This document shows positions 37,539-47,009 of a stretch of DNA of 64,000 bases, piece after piece. Both the position numbers and the translations under genes were made by a program. Positions within the stretch are counted from its first letter, which is position 1, and each line of letters opens with the position of its first letter. The notes below the pieces were generated by a model, which was given only the letters and a program-made list of their open reading frames with translations, was not told the origin of the DNA and made no database searches. The DNA lies in assembly GCF_003863335.1 (NCBI RefSeq), contig NZ_RRAZ01000014.1, positions 1 through 64,000 of the forward strand, given 5' to 3'. The DNA comes from Falsigemmobacter faecalis (GTDB lineage: Bacteria; Pseudomonadota; Alphaproteobacteria; Rhodobacterales; Rhodobacteraceae).

Positions 37539-37656
37539 TTATTTCGTGAGCACTGCAAATCTTGTTGCTTTGTTGCGCGGCCATTTGTATCCAGTGAAGG
37601 CCCACCCGATTCTGCGGTGCGGCATCGCATTGCTGAACGGACCTGAGGAGAGCGCC

Positions 37657-38961
37657 GTGGCCCTGGATACGAATACCGCAATCGTCCCCTATGACGCCCC
37701 CGTCAAAGACCTCTATGAGGTCGGCGAGATGCCGCCTCTCGGTCATGTTCCGGCAAAGATGTATGCCTGGTCGATCCGCAAAGAGCGCCATGGCGAGCCC
37801 GAGACCGCCATGCAGGTCGAAGTGGTCGACACCTGGAAACTCGACAGCAATGAAGTGCTGGTCCTCGTGATGGCGGCGGGTGTGAACTACAACGGCGTCT
37901 GGGCCGCGCTTGGCGTGCCGGTCTCGCCCTTTGATGGTCACAAACAGCCCTTCCACGTGGCAGGCTCGGATGCGGCGGGCATCGTCTGGGCGGTCGGCGA
38001 TAAGGTGAAGCGCTGGAAAGTCGGCGATGAAGTCGTGGTGCATTGCAACCAGGACGATGGCGACGACGAGGAATGCAACGGCGGCGACCCGATGTTCTCG
38101 GCCTCGCAGCGGATCTGGGGCTATGAGACGCCCGACGGCTCTTTTGCGCAGTTCACCCGCGTTCAGGCCCAGCAGCTGATGCCGCGCCCGAAGCATCTGA
38201 GCTGGGAGGAAGCGGCCTGCTATACGCTGACCCTGGCCACCGCTTACCGCATGCTTTTCGGCCATGAGCCCCATGATCTGAAGCCCGGTCAGAACGTTCT
38301 GGTCTGGGGGGCCTCGGGCGGCCTCGGCTCCTTTGCGATCCAGCTCATCAATACCGCCGGTGCCAATGCGATCGGCGTGATCTCAGATGAGAGCAAACGT
38401 GAGTTTGTCATGGGTCTGGGCGCCAAGGGCGTGATTAACCGCAATGAATTCAAATGCTGGGGGCAACTGCCCACGGTCAACAGCCCCGAATATAACGACT
38501 GGCTGAAAGAGGCCCGCAAGTTCGGCAAGGCGATCTGGGACATCACCGGCAAAGGCGTCAGCGTTGACATGGTCTTTGAGCATCCGGGCGAGGCGACCTT
38601 CCCGGTCTCATCGCTCGTGTGCAAAAAGGGCGGCATGGTGGTGATCTGCGCGGGCACCAGCGGTTTCAACTGCACCTTCGACGTGCGCTACATGTGGATG
38701 CATCAAAAGCGTCTGCAGGGCAGCCACTTCGCGCACCTGAAGCAGGCCGCCGCCGCCAATAAGCTGATGATTGAGCGCCGGATCGACCCCTGCATGTCAG
38801 AGGTCTTCCCCTGGGAGCAGATCCCCGAGGCGCATGCCCTGATGCGCGCCAATAAGCACAAGCCGGGCAATATGGCGGTGCTGGTCCAGGCCCCGCATAC
38901 CGGTCTGCGCACCTTTGAGGATACGCTCGAAGCCAGCCGCGCGGCGCATCCCGGCAAATAA
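37657..38961 (+). CDS. ccr: Crotonyl-CoA carboxylase/reductase
   Basis: NADPH- and CO2-dependent enzyme that turns crotonyl-CoA into (2S)-ethylmalonyl-CoA, the committing step of the ethylmalonyl-CoA pathway. The 434-residue protein follows the R. sphaeroides enzyme: KDLYEVGEMPPLGHVP, GVNYNGVWAALGVPVSPFDGH, VIHCNQDD-type segment, VWGASGGLGSFAIQL (Rossmann), FEHPGEATFPVSS and WMHQKRLQGSHFA. The real start is the GTG at 37657 with GAGGAG upstream, because the family begins (M/V)ALD; the open frame upstream has no similarity. Confidence 0.97.
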   Translation: MALDTNTAIVPYDAPVKDLYEVGEMPPLGHVPAKMYAWSIRKERHGEPETAMQVEVVDTWKLDSNEVLVLVMAAGVNYNGVWAALGVPVSPFDGHKQPFHVAGSDAAGIVWAVGDKVKRWKVGDEVVVHCNQDDGDDEECNGGDPMFSASQRIWGYETPDGSFAQFTRVQAQQLMPRPKHLSWEEAACYTLTLATAYRMLFGHEPHDLKPGQNVLVWGASGGLGSFAIQLINTAGANAIGVISDESKREFVMGLGAKGVINRNEFKCWGQLPTVNSPEYNDWLKEARKFGKAIWDITGKGVSVDMVFEHPGEATFPVSSLVCKKGGMVVICAGTSGFNCTFDVRYMWMHQKRLQGSHFAHLKQAAAANKLMIERRIDPCMSEVFPWEQIPEAHALMRANKHKPGNMAVLVQAPHTGLRTFEDTLEASRAAHPGK

Positions 38962-38983
38962 GTTCCTGCCTCCCCGGCAGTAT

Positions 38984-39013
38984 GGGCGGTCTCCCCAGGG
39001 AGCCGCCCTTTTT
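38984..39013 (+). terminator. Intrinsic terminator of ccr
   Basis: GGGCGG-T-CTCCC / GGGAG-CCGCCC stem with one bulged T and a 2-nt loop, followed by TTTTT, begins 22 nt after the ccr stop. Confidence 0.85.
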
Positions 39014-39066
39014 CGTTGCAAGCCAGCAGCCTGCGGGGTTCACTGCTGGAAACTGAGGGGGGCAGC

Positions 39067-40053
39067 ATGAAACCGGGACCACGCAATCTCATCACCGATG
39101 TGCCGGGGATAAAGGTCGGCAATGCCACCGACGCCCGGATCAAAACCGGCACCACGGTGTTGATCGGCGATCAGCCGATGACGGCCGCCGTGCATGTCAT
39201 GGGCGGCGCCCCCGGCACGCGCGAGACTGAGCTTCTCGCCCCCGACAAACTGGTCCAGCAGGTCGAGGCGATCTGCCTCTCGGGCGGCTCGGCCTTTGGT
39301 CTGGATGCGGCGGGCGGCGTGATGGAGGCGCTGCGCGATCTGGGGCGCGGCTTTGAAGTGGCCGGGCTGCGGGTGCCGATCGTGCCGGGGGCGATCATCT
39401 TTGATCTGGCCAATGGCGGCGATAAGACCTGGATCACCTCGCCCTATTTCGCGCTTGGCAAAGCGGCGACCGGGGCGGCGGCTGAGGATTTTGCCATCGG
39501 CACCGCAGGCGCGGGCACCGGGGCTACGACGAAAAACTGGAAAGGCGGCCTGGGCTCGGCCTCGCTGGTATTGTCGAACGGGATCACGGTGGGCGCGCTG
39601 GTGGTGGTCAATCCGCTGGGCTCTGTCACGGTGGACGGCGGGCCGCATTTCTGGGCCGCCCCCTTTGAGCAGGCGGGCGAATTCGGCAGCAAAGGGGTGG
39701 CGCAGGCCTATGCCGCGGAAGAGCCCCGCCCCGGCAAGCAGCAGGGTGAGGCCACGACCATCGCCATTATCGCCACCGATGCTGCCCTCACCCAGGCGCA
39801 GTGCCAGCGCCTCGCCACCGCAGCGCATGACGGCATGGCCCGCGCCATTGTGCCGAGCCACACCCCCTTTGACGGCGATCTGGTCTTTGCCGTCTCCACC
39901 GGCGCAAAGCCCCTGCCCGATCCGATGGCCGATCCCTTCACCTTAGGCCATGCCGCAGCCACAGTCCTGGCCCGCGCCATCGCCCGCGCGGTCTATGAGG
40001 CGACCCCCGAACCGGGGGACCGCCAGCCCTGCTACCGCAGCCGCCACGGCTGA
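39067..40053 (+). CDS. P1-family (DmpA/NylC-type) N-terminal nucleophile hydrolase
   Basis: The 328-residue protein matches the P1/S58 group: RNLITDVPGIKVGNA at the start, LSGGSAFGLDAAGGVMEAL, GAGTGATTKNWKGGLGSAS. Members cleave themselves to expose a catalytic Thr or Ser; here QGEATTIAIIATDAAL places the probable processing site before Thr230 or Thr231, as in nylon-oligomer hydrolase NylC. Known substrates are beta-aminopeptides, D-aminoacyl peptides or cyclic oligoamides; the real one is unknown. The start ATG at 39067 has a GAGGGGGG site. It ends 7 nt from the convergent hydrolase gene. Confidence 0.88.
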   Translation: MKPGPRNLITDVPGIKVGNATDARIKTGTTVLIGDQPMTAAVHVMGGAPGTRETELLAPDKLVQQVEAICLSGGSAFGLDAAGGVMEALRDLGRGFEVAGLRVPIVPGAIIFDLANGGDKTWITSPYFALGKAATGAAAEDFAIGTAGAGTGATTKNWKGGLGSASLVLSNGITVGALVVVNPLGSVTVDGGPHFWAAPFEQAGEFGSKGVAQAYAAEEPRPGKQQGEATTIAIIATDAALTQAQCQRLATAAHDGMARAIVPSHTPFDGDLVFAVSTGAKPLPDPMADPFTLGHAAATVLARAIARAVYEATPEPGDRQPCYRSRHG

Positions 40054-40060
40054 GGGGGGG

Positions 40061-40852
40061 TTACTCCCCCAGCACCAGCCTGGTCAGCGGATCCTCCGCC
40101 CTGGTCAGCCCGTCCAGCACATTGAAGTGATGCGTGGCGGGGACCAGGCTCCAGGGGCAGGCCCATTCCTCTGCGAGATGGCGGGCGTGGAAGATGAAGG
40201 CCGCCCGTTCATCGGCGCCAACGGTGACATGCAGGGCGATCCCGGCGCGGGGAAGATGCTGCGTCGGGCTTTCGCGGCGGGCCTCTTCGGTGTCGATCTG
40301 CAGCTTCTGGTTGGAGGCCAGCGGCATCAGCAGTTCCAGCTCCGCCAGCGGTGAGATCGGCACCACCCGGGTGATCCGCGCCGCGACCCCGGCGGTCAGG
40401 GGAACATCGGCGCAGGCCATCCGCGCACTCAGATGACCGCCCGCGGAATGCCCGGTGACCATGATCGGCCCCGCCACCTCGGCGGCGGCAGCGACCACGG
40501 CGGCGGCAATCTCGCGGGTGATCGCGCTGATCCGTGCCTCCGGGGCCAGAGTGTAGGAGGGCATCGCCACCGCCCAGCCCCGCGCCACCGCCCCCGCCGC
40601 CAGATGCGACCAGGTGCTTTTGTCAAAGGCCAGCCACCAGCCGCCATGCACAAAGACCATCAGCCCCTTCGGCGTGCCCTCAGGCAAAAAGAGGTCAAAG
40701 CGCTGCCGCGCCCCCTCTCCATAGGGCAGATCGAGCCGCGCCCGGGGGCCCATGGCCGCGCGAAAGGCCCCGGCCTCTGCCGCCCAGCGGGCCGGATAAT
40801 CCGCACCGCCCGGAATGACGTCTCCGTTGGCGTAAATTCGATCGAGGTCCAT
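40061..40852 (-). CDS. Alpha/beta hydrolase, kynurenine-formamidase-like
   Basis: The 263-residue protein has the HGGWW oxyanion motif (residues 69-73) followed by KSTWSHLA, the nucleophile elbow GHSAGGHL (Ser136) and a C-terminal THHFNVLDGL with the catalytic His. This pattern is typical of the BNA7/KynB-like arylformamidase branch. No other kynurenine genes are adjacent, so the substrate is open. The start ATG at 40852 follows AAGGA; the longer upstream frame is a shadow of the dehydrogenase gene. Confidence 0.85.
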   Translation of the reverse strand: MDLDRIYANGDVIPGGADYPARWAAEAGAFRAAMGPRARLDLPYGEGARQRFDLFLPEGTPKGLMVFVHGGWWLAFDKSTWSHLAAGAVARGWAVAMPSYTLAPEARISAITREIAAAVVAAAAEVAGPIMVTGHSAGGHLSARMACADVPLTAGVAARITRVVPISPLAELELLMPLASNQKLQIDTEEARRESPTQHLPRAGIALHVTVGADERAAFIFHARHLAEEWACPWSLVPATHHFNVLDGLTRAEDPLTRLVLGE

Positions 40853-40924
40853 TTCCCATTCCTTTAGCTGGACGGCGCAAGGCGGCCATGCTTGCATGCC
40901 GCCCAAAGAATTGGGAGGCCTGCC

Positions 40925-42403
40925 ATGCGCGATACTGCAACTGATCTGAAGTCCCTGCTGAAGGACCCCACCCTGCTGGAAACCCGCGCCTATCTGGGCG
41001 GAAAATGGGTATCTGCAGCGGATGGAAAGACCTTTGCGGTCCTGAACCCGGCCCGCGGCGATGTCATCTGTGAGGTCGCCGACCTGAGCCGCGAGGAGGT
41101 CCGCGCCGCCATCACCGCCGCCGAGGCCGCACAAAAAGGCTGGCAGAAGCGCACCGCCAAAGAGCGCGCGCAGATTTTGCGCCGTTGGTATGAACTGATG
41201 ATGGAGAACCAGGACGATCTGGGGGCCATTCTGACCGCCGAAATGGGCAAGCCCCTGGCCGAGGCCAAGGGCGAGATCGCTTATGGCGCCAGCTTCATCG
41301 AATGGTTCGCCGAAGAGGGCAAACGCATCTACGGCGAGACCATCCCCGGCCATCAGCCCGACAAGCGCATCACCGTTCTGAAGCAGCCCATCGGCGTGGT
41401 GGCAGCCATCACACCCTGGAACTTCCCCAATGCGATGATCACCCGCAAATGCGGCCCCGCCCTGGCCGCCGGCTGCGGTTTTGTCGGCCGCCCGGCCGCC
41501 GAGACGCCGCTCTCAGCCCTCGCCATCGCGGTTCTGGCCGAGCGCGCAGGGATCCCGGGCGGGCTGTTCAACATCGTCACCTCCAAACGCTCCAGCGAGA
41601 TCGGCAAAGAGTTCTGCGAGAACCCCTCGGTGCGCAAACTGACCTTCACCGGATCGACGGAAGTCGGGCGCATCCTGCTGCGCCAGGCGGCGGATCAGGT
41701 GCTGAAATGCTCGATGGAGCTGGGCGGCAATGCGCCCTTCATCGTCTTTGACGACGCCGATCTTGATGCCGCCGTTCAGGGCGCGCTGATGTCGAAATAC
41801 CGCAACAACGGCCAGACCTGCGTCTGCGCCAACCGGATCTATGTCCAGGCCGGGGTCTATGACGCCTTCGCCGAAAAGCTGAAAACTGCGGTGGCAAAGA
41901 TGCGCATCGGCGACGGGCTGAGCGAGACGGTCGACTTCGGCCCCCTCATCAATGCCGATGCCGTGAGCAAGGTCGAAGAGCATATCGCCGATGCCGTCTC
42001 CAGGGGCGGCAAAGTGATCCTTGGCGGCCAGCGCCACGCCAGGGGCGGCAGTTTCTTTGAGCCGACCATCGTGACCGGCGTCACCCAGGAGATGGCTGTC
42101 GCCACGGAAGAGACCTTTGGCCCCCTCGCGCCGCTCTTTAAGTTTGAAACCGAGGAGCAGGCGATCACTTACGCCAATGCCACGATCTATGGCCTGGCTT
42201 CCTACTTCTATGCCCGCGATATCGGCCGGATCACCCGGGTCCAGGAGGCGCTGGAATATGGCATTATCGGCGTGAATACCGGGATCATCTCTACGGAAGT
42301 GGCGCCTTTCGGCGGGGTGAAGCAATCGGGGCTGGGCCGCGAAGGCTCTCACCACGGGATCGAGGATTTCCTGGAGATGAAATACATCTGCCTTTCGGTC
42401 TGA
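40925..42403 (+). CDS. gabD: Succinate-semialdehyde dehydrogenase family (GabD-like)
   Basis: Aldehyde dehydrogenase of 492 residues with the GabD pattern: AAITPWNFPNAMITRK, MELGGNAPFIVFDDADLD (general base Glu265), NNGQTCVCANRIY (nucleophile Cys299), EETFGPLAPLFKF and the C-terminal GGVKQSGLGREGSHHGIEDFLE. It should oxidise succinate semialdehyde to succinate. The coenzyme-binding Lys of the usual KPA motif is Arg189 here (GRPAAETP), an unusual change. The ATG at 40925 has a GGGAGG site. It is divergent from the alpha/beta hydrolase gene. Confidence 0.93.
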   Translation: MRDTATDLKSLLKDPTLLETRAYLGGKWVSAADGKTFAVLNPARGDVICEVADLSREEVRAAITAAEAAQKGWQKRTAKERAQILRRWYELMMENQDDLGAILTAEMGKPLAEAKGEIAYGASFIEWFAEEGKRIYGETIPGHQPDKRITVLKQPIGVVAAITPWNFPNAMITRKCGPALAAGCGFVGRPAAETPLSALAIAVLAERAGIPGGLFNIVTSKRSSEIGKEFCENPSVRKLTFTGSTEVGRILLRQAADQVLKCSMELGGNAPFIVFDDADLDAAVQGALMSKYRNNGQTCVCANRIYVQAGVYDAFAEKLKTAVAKMRIGDGLSETVDFGPLINADAVSKVEEHIADAVSRGGKVILGGQRHARGGSFFEPTIVTGVTQEMAVATEETFGPLAPLFKFETEEQAITYANATIYGLASYFYARDIGRITRVQEALEYGIIGVNTGIISTEVAPFGGVKQSGLGREGSHHGIEDFLEMKYICLSV

Positions 42404-42582
42404 ACGGCAGGATTTTGCCTGAAAACATCGTGAACCGGCATCTCTTTGCCGGTCCGCACTCCGCCGCTTTGCGGATTTCTGCGCGGCATCCGGGCCCGGG
42501 TCAGGAACACCGACGGAAGCTGCGGGTTAAACCGTTGCATCTCTGTGTCCCCACTTCGGGGACAGGCAACGGAGGGATTTCG

Positions 42583-43080
42583 ATGTCCGTCACGCTATTC
42601 AACAAGACCTGCGCTGTGCTGCTGGCCGCCGCACTGTCGCTGGGCACGCTGGCACCCATGGCCGAAGCCGGCCCCCGCGATGAGCGCCGCTGGGAGCAGC
42701 GCCACCATGGCCCGCCCGGCCATGCCAAACGCCACCACACCGGCAAGGGCAAAGCTCATGCCCGCCATGACCACAGGCCCCGCCACGTTCAGCGCGACCG
42801 GGGCCGTCCGGAAGTGCGCTATGTGCCCGTCCCGGTGCCGGCCCCGAACCACGGCTGGCAGCAGCGTCACCCGCGCGATGCCTTCTACCGGATGAGCCGC
42901 GAGGACCGTTACCGCGTTCAGCGCCAGCTGGCACAGCAGGGCTATTACCGCGGCCCGATTGACGGGGCCTGGGGTCCGGGCACCTGGAACGGCATGAACG
43001 CCTGGAACAACAACAACGGCGGCATGGGCATGGGCAGCATGGAAGCGACGCTCATGCTGCTGCAGGCGCTGCTGCGCTGA
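42583..43080 (+). CDS. Secreted His-rich protein with a peptidoglycan-binding-like C-terminus
   Basis: The 165-residue product starts with a signal peptide (cleavage probably after MAEA, about residue 29). Residues 30-85 are very rich in His, Arg and Pro. RVQRQLAQQGYYRGPIDGAWGP near residues 115-135 resembles half of a peptidoglycan-binding type 1 repeat. The end is Asn/Gly/Met-rich. It should be periplasmic or exported; metal binding is possible but not shown. The start ATG at 42583 has GGAGGG, and a small hairpin (42546-42564) lies just upstream. Confidence 0.75.
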   Translation: MSVTLFNKTCAVLLAAALSLGTLAPMAEAGPRDERRWEQRHHGPPGHAKRHHTGKGKAHARHDHRPRHVQRDRGRPEVRYVPVPVPAPNHGWQQRHPRDAFYRMSREDRYRVQRQLAQQGYYRGPIDGAWGPGTWNGMNAWNNNNGGMGMGSMEATLMLLQALLR

Positions 43081-43095
43081 TGCCTGCGGCGCGCG

Positions 43096-43848
43096 TCAGG
43101 TAATGTCGCGCGCCTGCAACTGCCCCTGAGGACCCGGGCGCACCTCAAAACGCGGCAGCCCGCGCATCAGATCCGAGAGTTTGGCCGAGCCATAGGTGCG
43201 GGTGTCGAAATCCGGATTCGCCTGGGTGATGAACTGTCCGATCTGACCCAGCGAATACCACTCACCCTCGGGATCGATTGCCCACATGGCAGCGGTAATC
43301 AGCGGCACGGCCTGGGCGGGCGGCAGCTTGCCCTGGGCGCTGCGCGGCTCTTCTTCCGTTTTCACGGCAGCCGAGGCCCTGCGCGGCGGCAGGTCAGGCT
43401 TGTCGTCAGGGGTCAGGTTTTCCAGATAGATGAAGCGCTTACAGGCCATGCGGAAGGCCTCGGGCGTTTTCTTTTCGCCGATGCCATAGACATCAAGGCC
43501 CTGCTCGCGGATCCGTGCGGCAAGCCGGGTGAAATCGCTGTCCGAGGAGACCAGCACAAAGCCGTCAAAAAGCCCGGAGTGCAGGAAGTCCATCGCCGCA
43601 ATCACCAGACCGATATCCGAGGCGTTCTTGCCCTTGGTATTGGAGAACTGCTGATCGGCCACCAGGCCCAGGGTATTCACCCGCTCGGCCCAGCGGTTCA
43701 GGCGCTGCGCCGACCAGTCGCCATAGATGCGCCGCACCGAGGCTTCGCCCAGCGAGGCGATTTCTTCAAAAAGAACATCGGCATAATGGGCGGGGACGTT
43801 GTCTGCGTCGATCAGCACGCAAAGGCGCGGAGCGCGGGTATCTGGCAT
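43096..43848 (-). CDS. NYN domain protein with OST-HTH/LOTUS domain (LabA/DUF88 family)
   Basis: The 250-residue protein has a NYN (PIN-like) nuclease domain: LCVLIDADNVP, RIYGDWSAQRLNRW, KGKNASDIGLVIAAMDFL and LVSSDSDFTRLAARIREQG, with the acidic metal-binding set intact. A linker rich in Glu, Pro and Ala leads to an OST-HTH module (about residues 175-245, EGEWYSLGQIGQFITQANPDF). Such proteins are predicted RNA-processing nucleases. The start ATG at 43848 follows AAGGAA. Confidence 0.9.
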   Translation of the reverse strand: MPDTRAPRLCVLIDADNVPAHYADVLFEEIASLGEASVRRIYGDWSAQRLNRWAERVNTLGLVADQQFSNTKGKNASDIGLVIAAMDFLHSGLFDGFVLVSSDSDFTRLAARIREQGLDVYGIGEKKTPEAFRMACKRFIYLENLTPDDKPDLPPRRASAAVKTEEEPRSAQGKLPPAQAVPLITAAMWAIDPEGEWYSLGQIGQFITQANPDFDTRTYGSAKLSDLMRGLPRFEVRPGPQGQLQARDIT

Positions 43849-43894
43849 TTGTTCTTTCCTTCTCTCGGGGGCCTTGGCGCCATTGTGCCCGAAA

Positions 43895-44365
43895 TCACGC
43901 GAGGACAGAAGCCGCCTTAGCACCCAGCACCCGAAGCGCCTCCTGTGGCGCAATTCCCAGCAACAACCCGCGCGCGCCCGCGTTGATCCAGACCTTCGGG
44001 GCCGCAAGCGGGCTTTCCTCCATCACGGTGGCGACCTGCTTTTTCTGCCCGAAAGGCGAGATCCCCCCCACCCGGTAGCCGGTCAGCTTTTCAGCCTTCG
44101 CAGGCAGCATCATGGCCGCCGATTTGCCGCCAAAGGCCGCCGCCACCTTCTTCATCGACAACTGCCGGTCTGAGGGCAGCACGACACAGGCGGGCCTGCC
44201 ATCCACCTCCACCATCAGCGTCTTCAGCGTCAGGCCAGGGTCGGTCCCAAGCGCTTCTGCCGCCTGCAGGCCCACGGCATCGGCCGACGGATCATAGTCA
44301 TAGGGATGAAGCGTCACCGCAACGCCCTGTTTTTCCAGAAATTTCAGACCGGGGGTCGAGGTCAT
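43895..44365 (-). CDS. ybaK: Cys-tRNA(Pro) deacylase, YbaK family
   Basis: Trans-editing protein that hydrolyses Cys-tRNA(Pro). The 156 residues include TLKTLMVEVDGRPACVVLPSDRQL, the catalytic Lys in LSMKKVAAAFGGKSA, and GYRVGGISPFGQKK, the last being the YbaK loop. The ATG ending at 44365 has a GAAGGTG site. It lies between the NYN gene and the purL terminator, so it has its own promoter or is read through. Confidence 0.92.
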   Translation of the reverse strand: MTSTPGLKFLEKQGVAVTLHPYDYDPSADAVGLQAAEALGTDPGLTLKTLMVEVDGRPACVVLPSDRQLSMKKVAAAFGGKSAAMMLPAKAEKLTGYRVGGISPFGQKKQVATVMEESPLAAPKVWINAGARGLLLGIAPQEALRVLGAKAASVLA

Positions 44366-44382
44366 TGGACACCTTCGCAACG

Positions 44383-44412
44383 AAAAAGGGCCGGCGTTGC
44401 CGCCGGCCCTTT
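44383..44412 (-). terminator. Intrinsic terminator of purL
   Basis: On the minus strand an 11-bp AAAGGGCCGGC / GCCGGCCCTTT stem with a 6-nt loop is followed by TTCG, so that the 3' arm and tail give five consecutive U. It lies 15 nt past the purL stop. Confidence 0.85.
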
Positions 44413-44427
44413 GAAATCTGTCAGGCT

Positions 44428-46590
44428 TCAGACGCCGACGCCAGCCTTGAAGGCCGAGCGGTAGAGCTTCGAGAGATCCGCGACCGAAGCGGACGAGCCA
44501 CCCAGCGTCACAGCCTCACCGCCAAAGCGGCCAGCGCGGGTCAGGCTGACACCCGCAGCTTTCGCCGCCAGCTCAAGCTCTGCAATCGCGGCTGCATCCA
44601 CGGCCACCAGATAGCGCGCCTGATCTTCGCCAAAGAGGGTGGCGAGATCGCCGGCCTCAAGGGTCAGACCGAGGCCCGCGCCTTCGGCCATCTCAAAACC
44701 GGCCAGCGCCAGACCACCGTCCGAGAGATCCGAAGCGCAGCGCACCAGCGCGCGGTTTGCGCGCAGGAACTCGCCGTTTTTCTTCTCGGCGGCCAGATCA
44801 ACCGCCGGGGCATCGCCCTCTTCGCGGTTGAACATCTCTGCCAGCAGGGCCGATTGACCCAGATGGCCTTTGGTCTCACCGATGACCACGGCCAGATCGC
44901 CAGCTTCCGCGCGGCCTGCAATCAGCTCATCAAGCGATTTCAGGATGCCCACGGCACCAATGGTCGGGGTCGGCAGGATCGGCTGGCCGTCGGTCTCATT
45001 GTAAAGCGAGACGTTGCCCGAGACGATCGGCATATCAAGAGCGATACAGGCTTCGCCGATCCCCTTAATCGCGCCGACGAACTGGCCCATGATTTCCGGC
45101 TTCTCGGGGTTGCCGAAGTTCATGTTGTCGGTGGTCGCCAGCGGCAGCGCGCCCATGGCGGTCAGGTTGCGGTAGGCTTCGGCCACGGCCTGTTTGCCAC
45201 CCTCAACCGGGTTCGCTTTGACATAGCGCGGGGTCACATCCGAGGTGAAGGCCAGCGCCTTTTCGGTGCCATGCACACGCACCACACCGGCCGGAAGGCC
45301 GGGGGTCACGAGGGTATCTGCACCCACCTGGCTGTCATATTGCTCCCAGACCCAGGCTTTATGCGCATAGGACGGCGAGCCGATCAGCGCTTTCAGCGCA
45401 TCGATCGGATCGGCAGCCGGGATCTCACCCACCGGAGCGGCCTTCGGGGTTTCCACCCAGGGACGGTCGTATTCCGGTGCCGAGGAGGACAGCTTCGACA
45501 GCGGCAGATCGGCTTTCACCTCATCGCCGTGCAGGATCAGGAAGCGGTCTTCCGGGATGGTCTCACCGACGATGGCGAAATCGAGATCCCATTTCACGAA
45601 GATCGCGCGGGCCTCATCTTCCATCTCGGGCTTGAGAACCATGAGCATGCGCTCCTGGCTTTCCGAGAGCATCATCTCGTAAGCGGTCATATTGCGCTCA
45701 CGCTGCGGCACATGGTTAAGCTGCAGTTTGATGCCCAGACCGCCCTTATCGCCCATCTCCACGGCCGAGCAGGTCAGACCCGCCGCACCCATGTCCTGGA
45801 TCGAGATCACCGCGCCCGAGGCCATCAGCTCAAGGCAGGCTTCCAGCAGGCGCTTTTCGGTGAAGGGGTCGCCAACCTGAACGGTGGGGCGCTTCTCTTC
45901 GATGGTGTCATCGAATTCCGCCGAAGCCATGGTCGCACCGCCCACGCCGTCACGGCCGGTCTTGGCGCCAAGGTAAACCACCGGCATGCCCACGCCCGAA
46001 GCGGCGGAGTAGAAGATGCTGTCGGTCTCAGCCAGACCCGCCGCGAAAGCATTCACAAGGCAGTTGCCGTTGTAGCTTTTGTGGAAGCGCACTTCACCGC
46101 CCACAGTCGGGACACCAAAGGCGTTGCCATAAGCGCCGACGCCTTCCACCACACCCTGCACGAGTTGCGCGGTTTTGTGGTGCGAAGGCTCACCAAACGA
46201 CAGCGCGTTCATCGCTGCGATCGGGCGCGCGCCCATGGTGAAGACATCGCGCAGAATGCCGCCCACGCCGGTCGCCGCACCCTGATGGGGCTCGATGTAG
46301 GAGGGGTGGTTGTGGCTTTCCATCTTGAAGATAACGGCCTGACCATCGCCGATATCGACCACACCGGCGTTCTCGCCGGGGCCGCAGATGACCTGCGGGC
46401 CGGTGGTCGGCAGGGTGCGCAGCCATTTCTTCGACGACTTATAAGAGCAGTGCTCGTTCCACATCGCCGAGAAGATCCCCAGCTCCGTGAAAGTGGGTTC
46501 ACGGCCGATGATTTCCAGGATGCGCTGATACTCCTCCGGCTTGAGGCCGTGCGAGGCGATGAGGTCAGGCGTGATCTGCGGATCGGTCAT
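44428..46590 (-). CDS. purL: Phosphoribosylformylglycinamidine synthase subunit PurL
   Basis: ATP-dependent synthetase that makes FGAM in purine synthesis, working with PurS and PurQ. The 720-residue small-type protein has [51 protein letters not shown] and [13 protein letters not shown], and [10 protein letters not shown] in the second half. The start ATG at 46590 gives [11 protein letters not shown]; a longer frame upstream lacks similarity. purS and purQ are not in the window. Confidence 0.97.
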   Translation of the reverse strand: MTDPQITPDLIASHGLKPEEYQRILEIIGREPTFTELGIFSAMWNEHCSYKSSKKWLRTLPTTGPQVICGPGENAGVVDIGDGQAVIFKMESHNHPSYIEPHQGAATGVGGILRDVFTMGARPIAAMNALSFGEPSHHKTAQLVQGVVEGVGAYGNAFGVPTVGGEVRFHKSYNGNCLVNAFAAGLAETDSIFYSAASGVGMPVVYLGAKTGRDGVGGATMASAEFDDTIEEKRPTVQVGDPFTEKRLLEACLELMASGAVISIQDMGAAGLTCSAVEMGDKGGLGIKLQLNHVPQRERNMTAYEMMLSESQERMLMVLKPEMEDEARAIFVKWDLDFAIVGETIPEDRFLILHGDEVKADLPLSKLSSSAPEYDRPWVETPKAAPVGEIPAADPIDALKALIGSPSYAHKAWVWEQYDSQVGADTLVTPGLPAGVVRVHGTEKALAFTSDVTPRYVKANPVEGGKQAVAEAYRNLTAMGALPLATTDNMNFGNPEKPEIMGQFVGAIKGIGEACIALDMPIVSGNVSLYNETDGQPILPTPTIGAVGILKSLDELIAGRAEAGDLAVVIGETKGHLGQSALLAEMFNREEGDAPAVDLAAEKKNGEFLRANRALVRCASDLSDGGLALAGFEMAEGAGLGLTLEAGDLATLFGEDQARYLVAVDAAAIAELELAAKAAGVSLTRAGRFGGEAVTLGGSSASVADLSKLYRSAFKAGVGV

Positions 46591-46981
46591 GGCGGCCCCC
46601 AAAGGAATTTGCCGCGCTTTTAGGCCGCGCGTGTCGCGAAGGAAAGCCCCGAACAGGGGATCATTCGTAATTCGGCTTTCGGCGCAACAGCCATTGTCCC
46701 GCATGGCCTGCAGCCTGCAACTGCCAGTCGCTTTCTGCCAAGAATTCCCCAGACCGCGCGCACGACCCCGTGAGGACGCTGGTCGGACAAAGGTGACCCG
46801 TCATCGCCAGGGATCGCACCGCCGGGCCGTCTTATGCCATCCGGCGCGCGCAGCTCATCCCGGCCTGCCTGCAGGATAAAGAGAGCCTGAAGCGCAGAGT
46901 GCAGGGCCATTTCCGAGCCGCCACTTACGGCGGCATCCCGCCCCTCGCCTGCGCAATTTTACGGCAGGGGCCGGTCAGGCC
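46591..46981. other. Gene-free spacer upstream of purL
   Basis: About 390 bases between the purL start and the small-RNA terminator. A 96-codon minus-strand open frame (46620-46910) overlaps the purL 5' region and resembles no family. The purL promoter must lie here, but I could not find a convincing -35/-10 pair. Confidence 0.5.
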
Positions 46982-47009
46982 AAAAAAAAGGCCGAGCATA
47001 AGCTCGGCC
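46982..47009 (-). terminator. Strong intrinsic terminator
   Basis: GGCCGAGC / GCTCGGCC stem with a 4-nt loop and eight consecutive U on the minus strand. It ends the small-RNA candidate and any transcript from the LysR gene. Confidence 0.93.

Noticed and set aside
44365-46623. 752-codon plus-strand open frame opposite purL
   Set aside because: Complementary shadow of a well-identified gene; no recognisable domain.
46620-46910. 96-codon open frame upstream of purL
   Set aside because: Overlaps the purL control region, composition of a shadow frame, no family.
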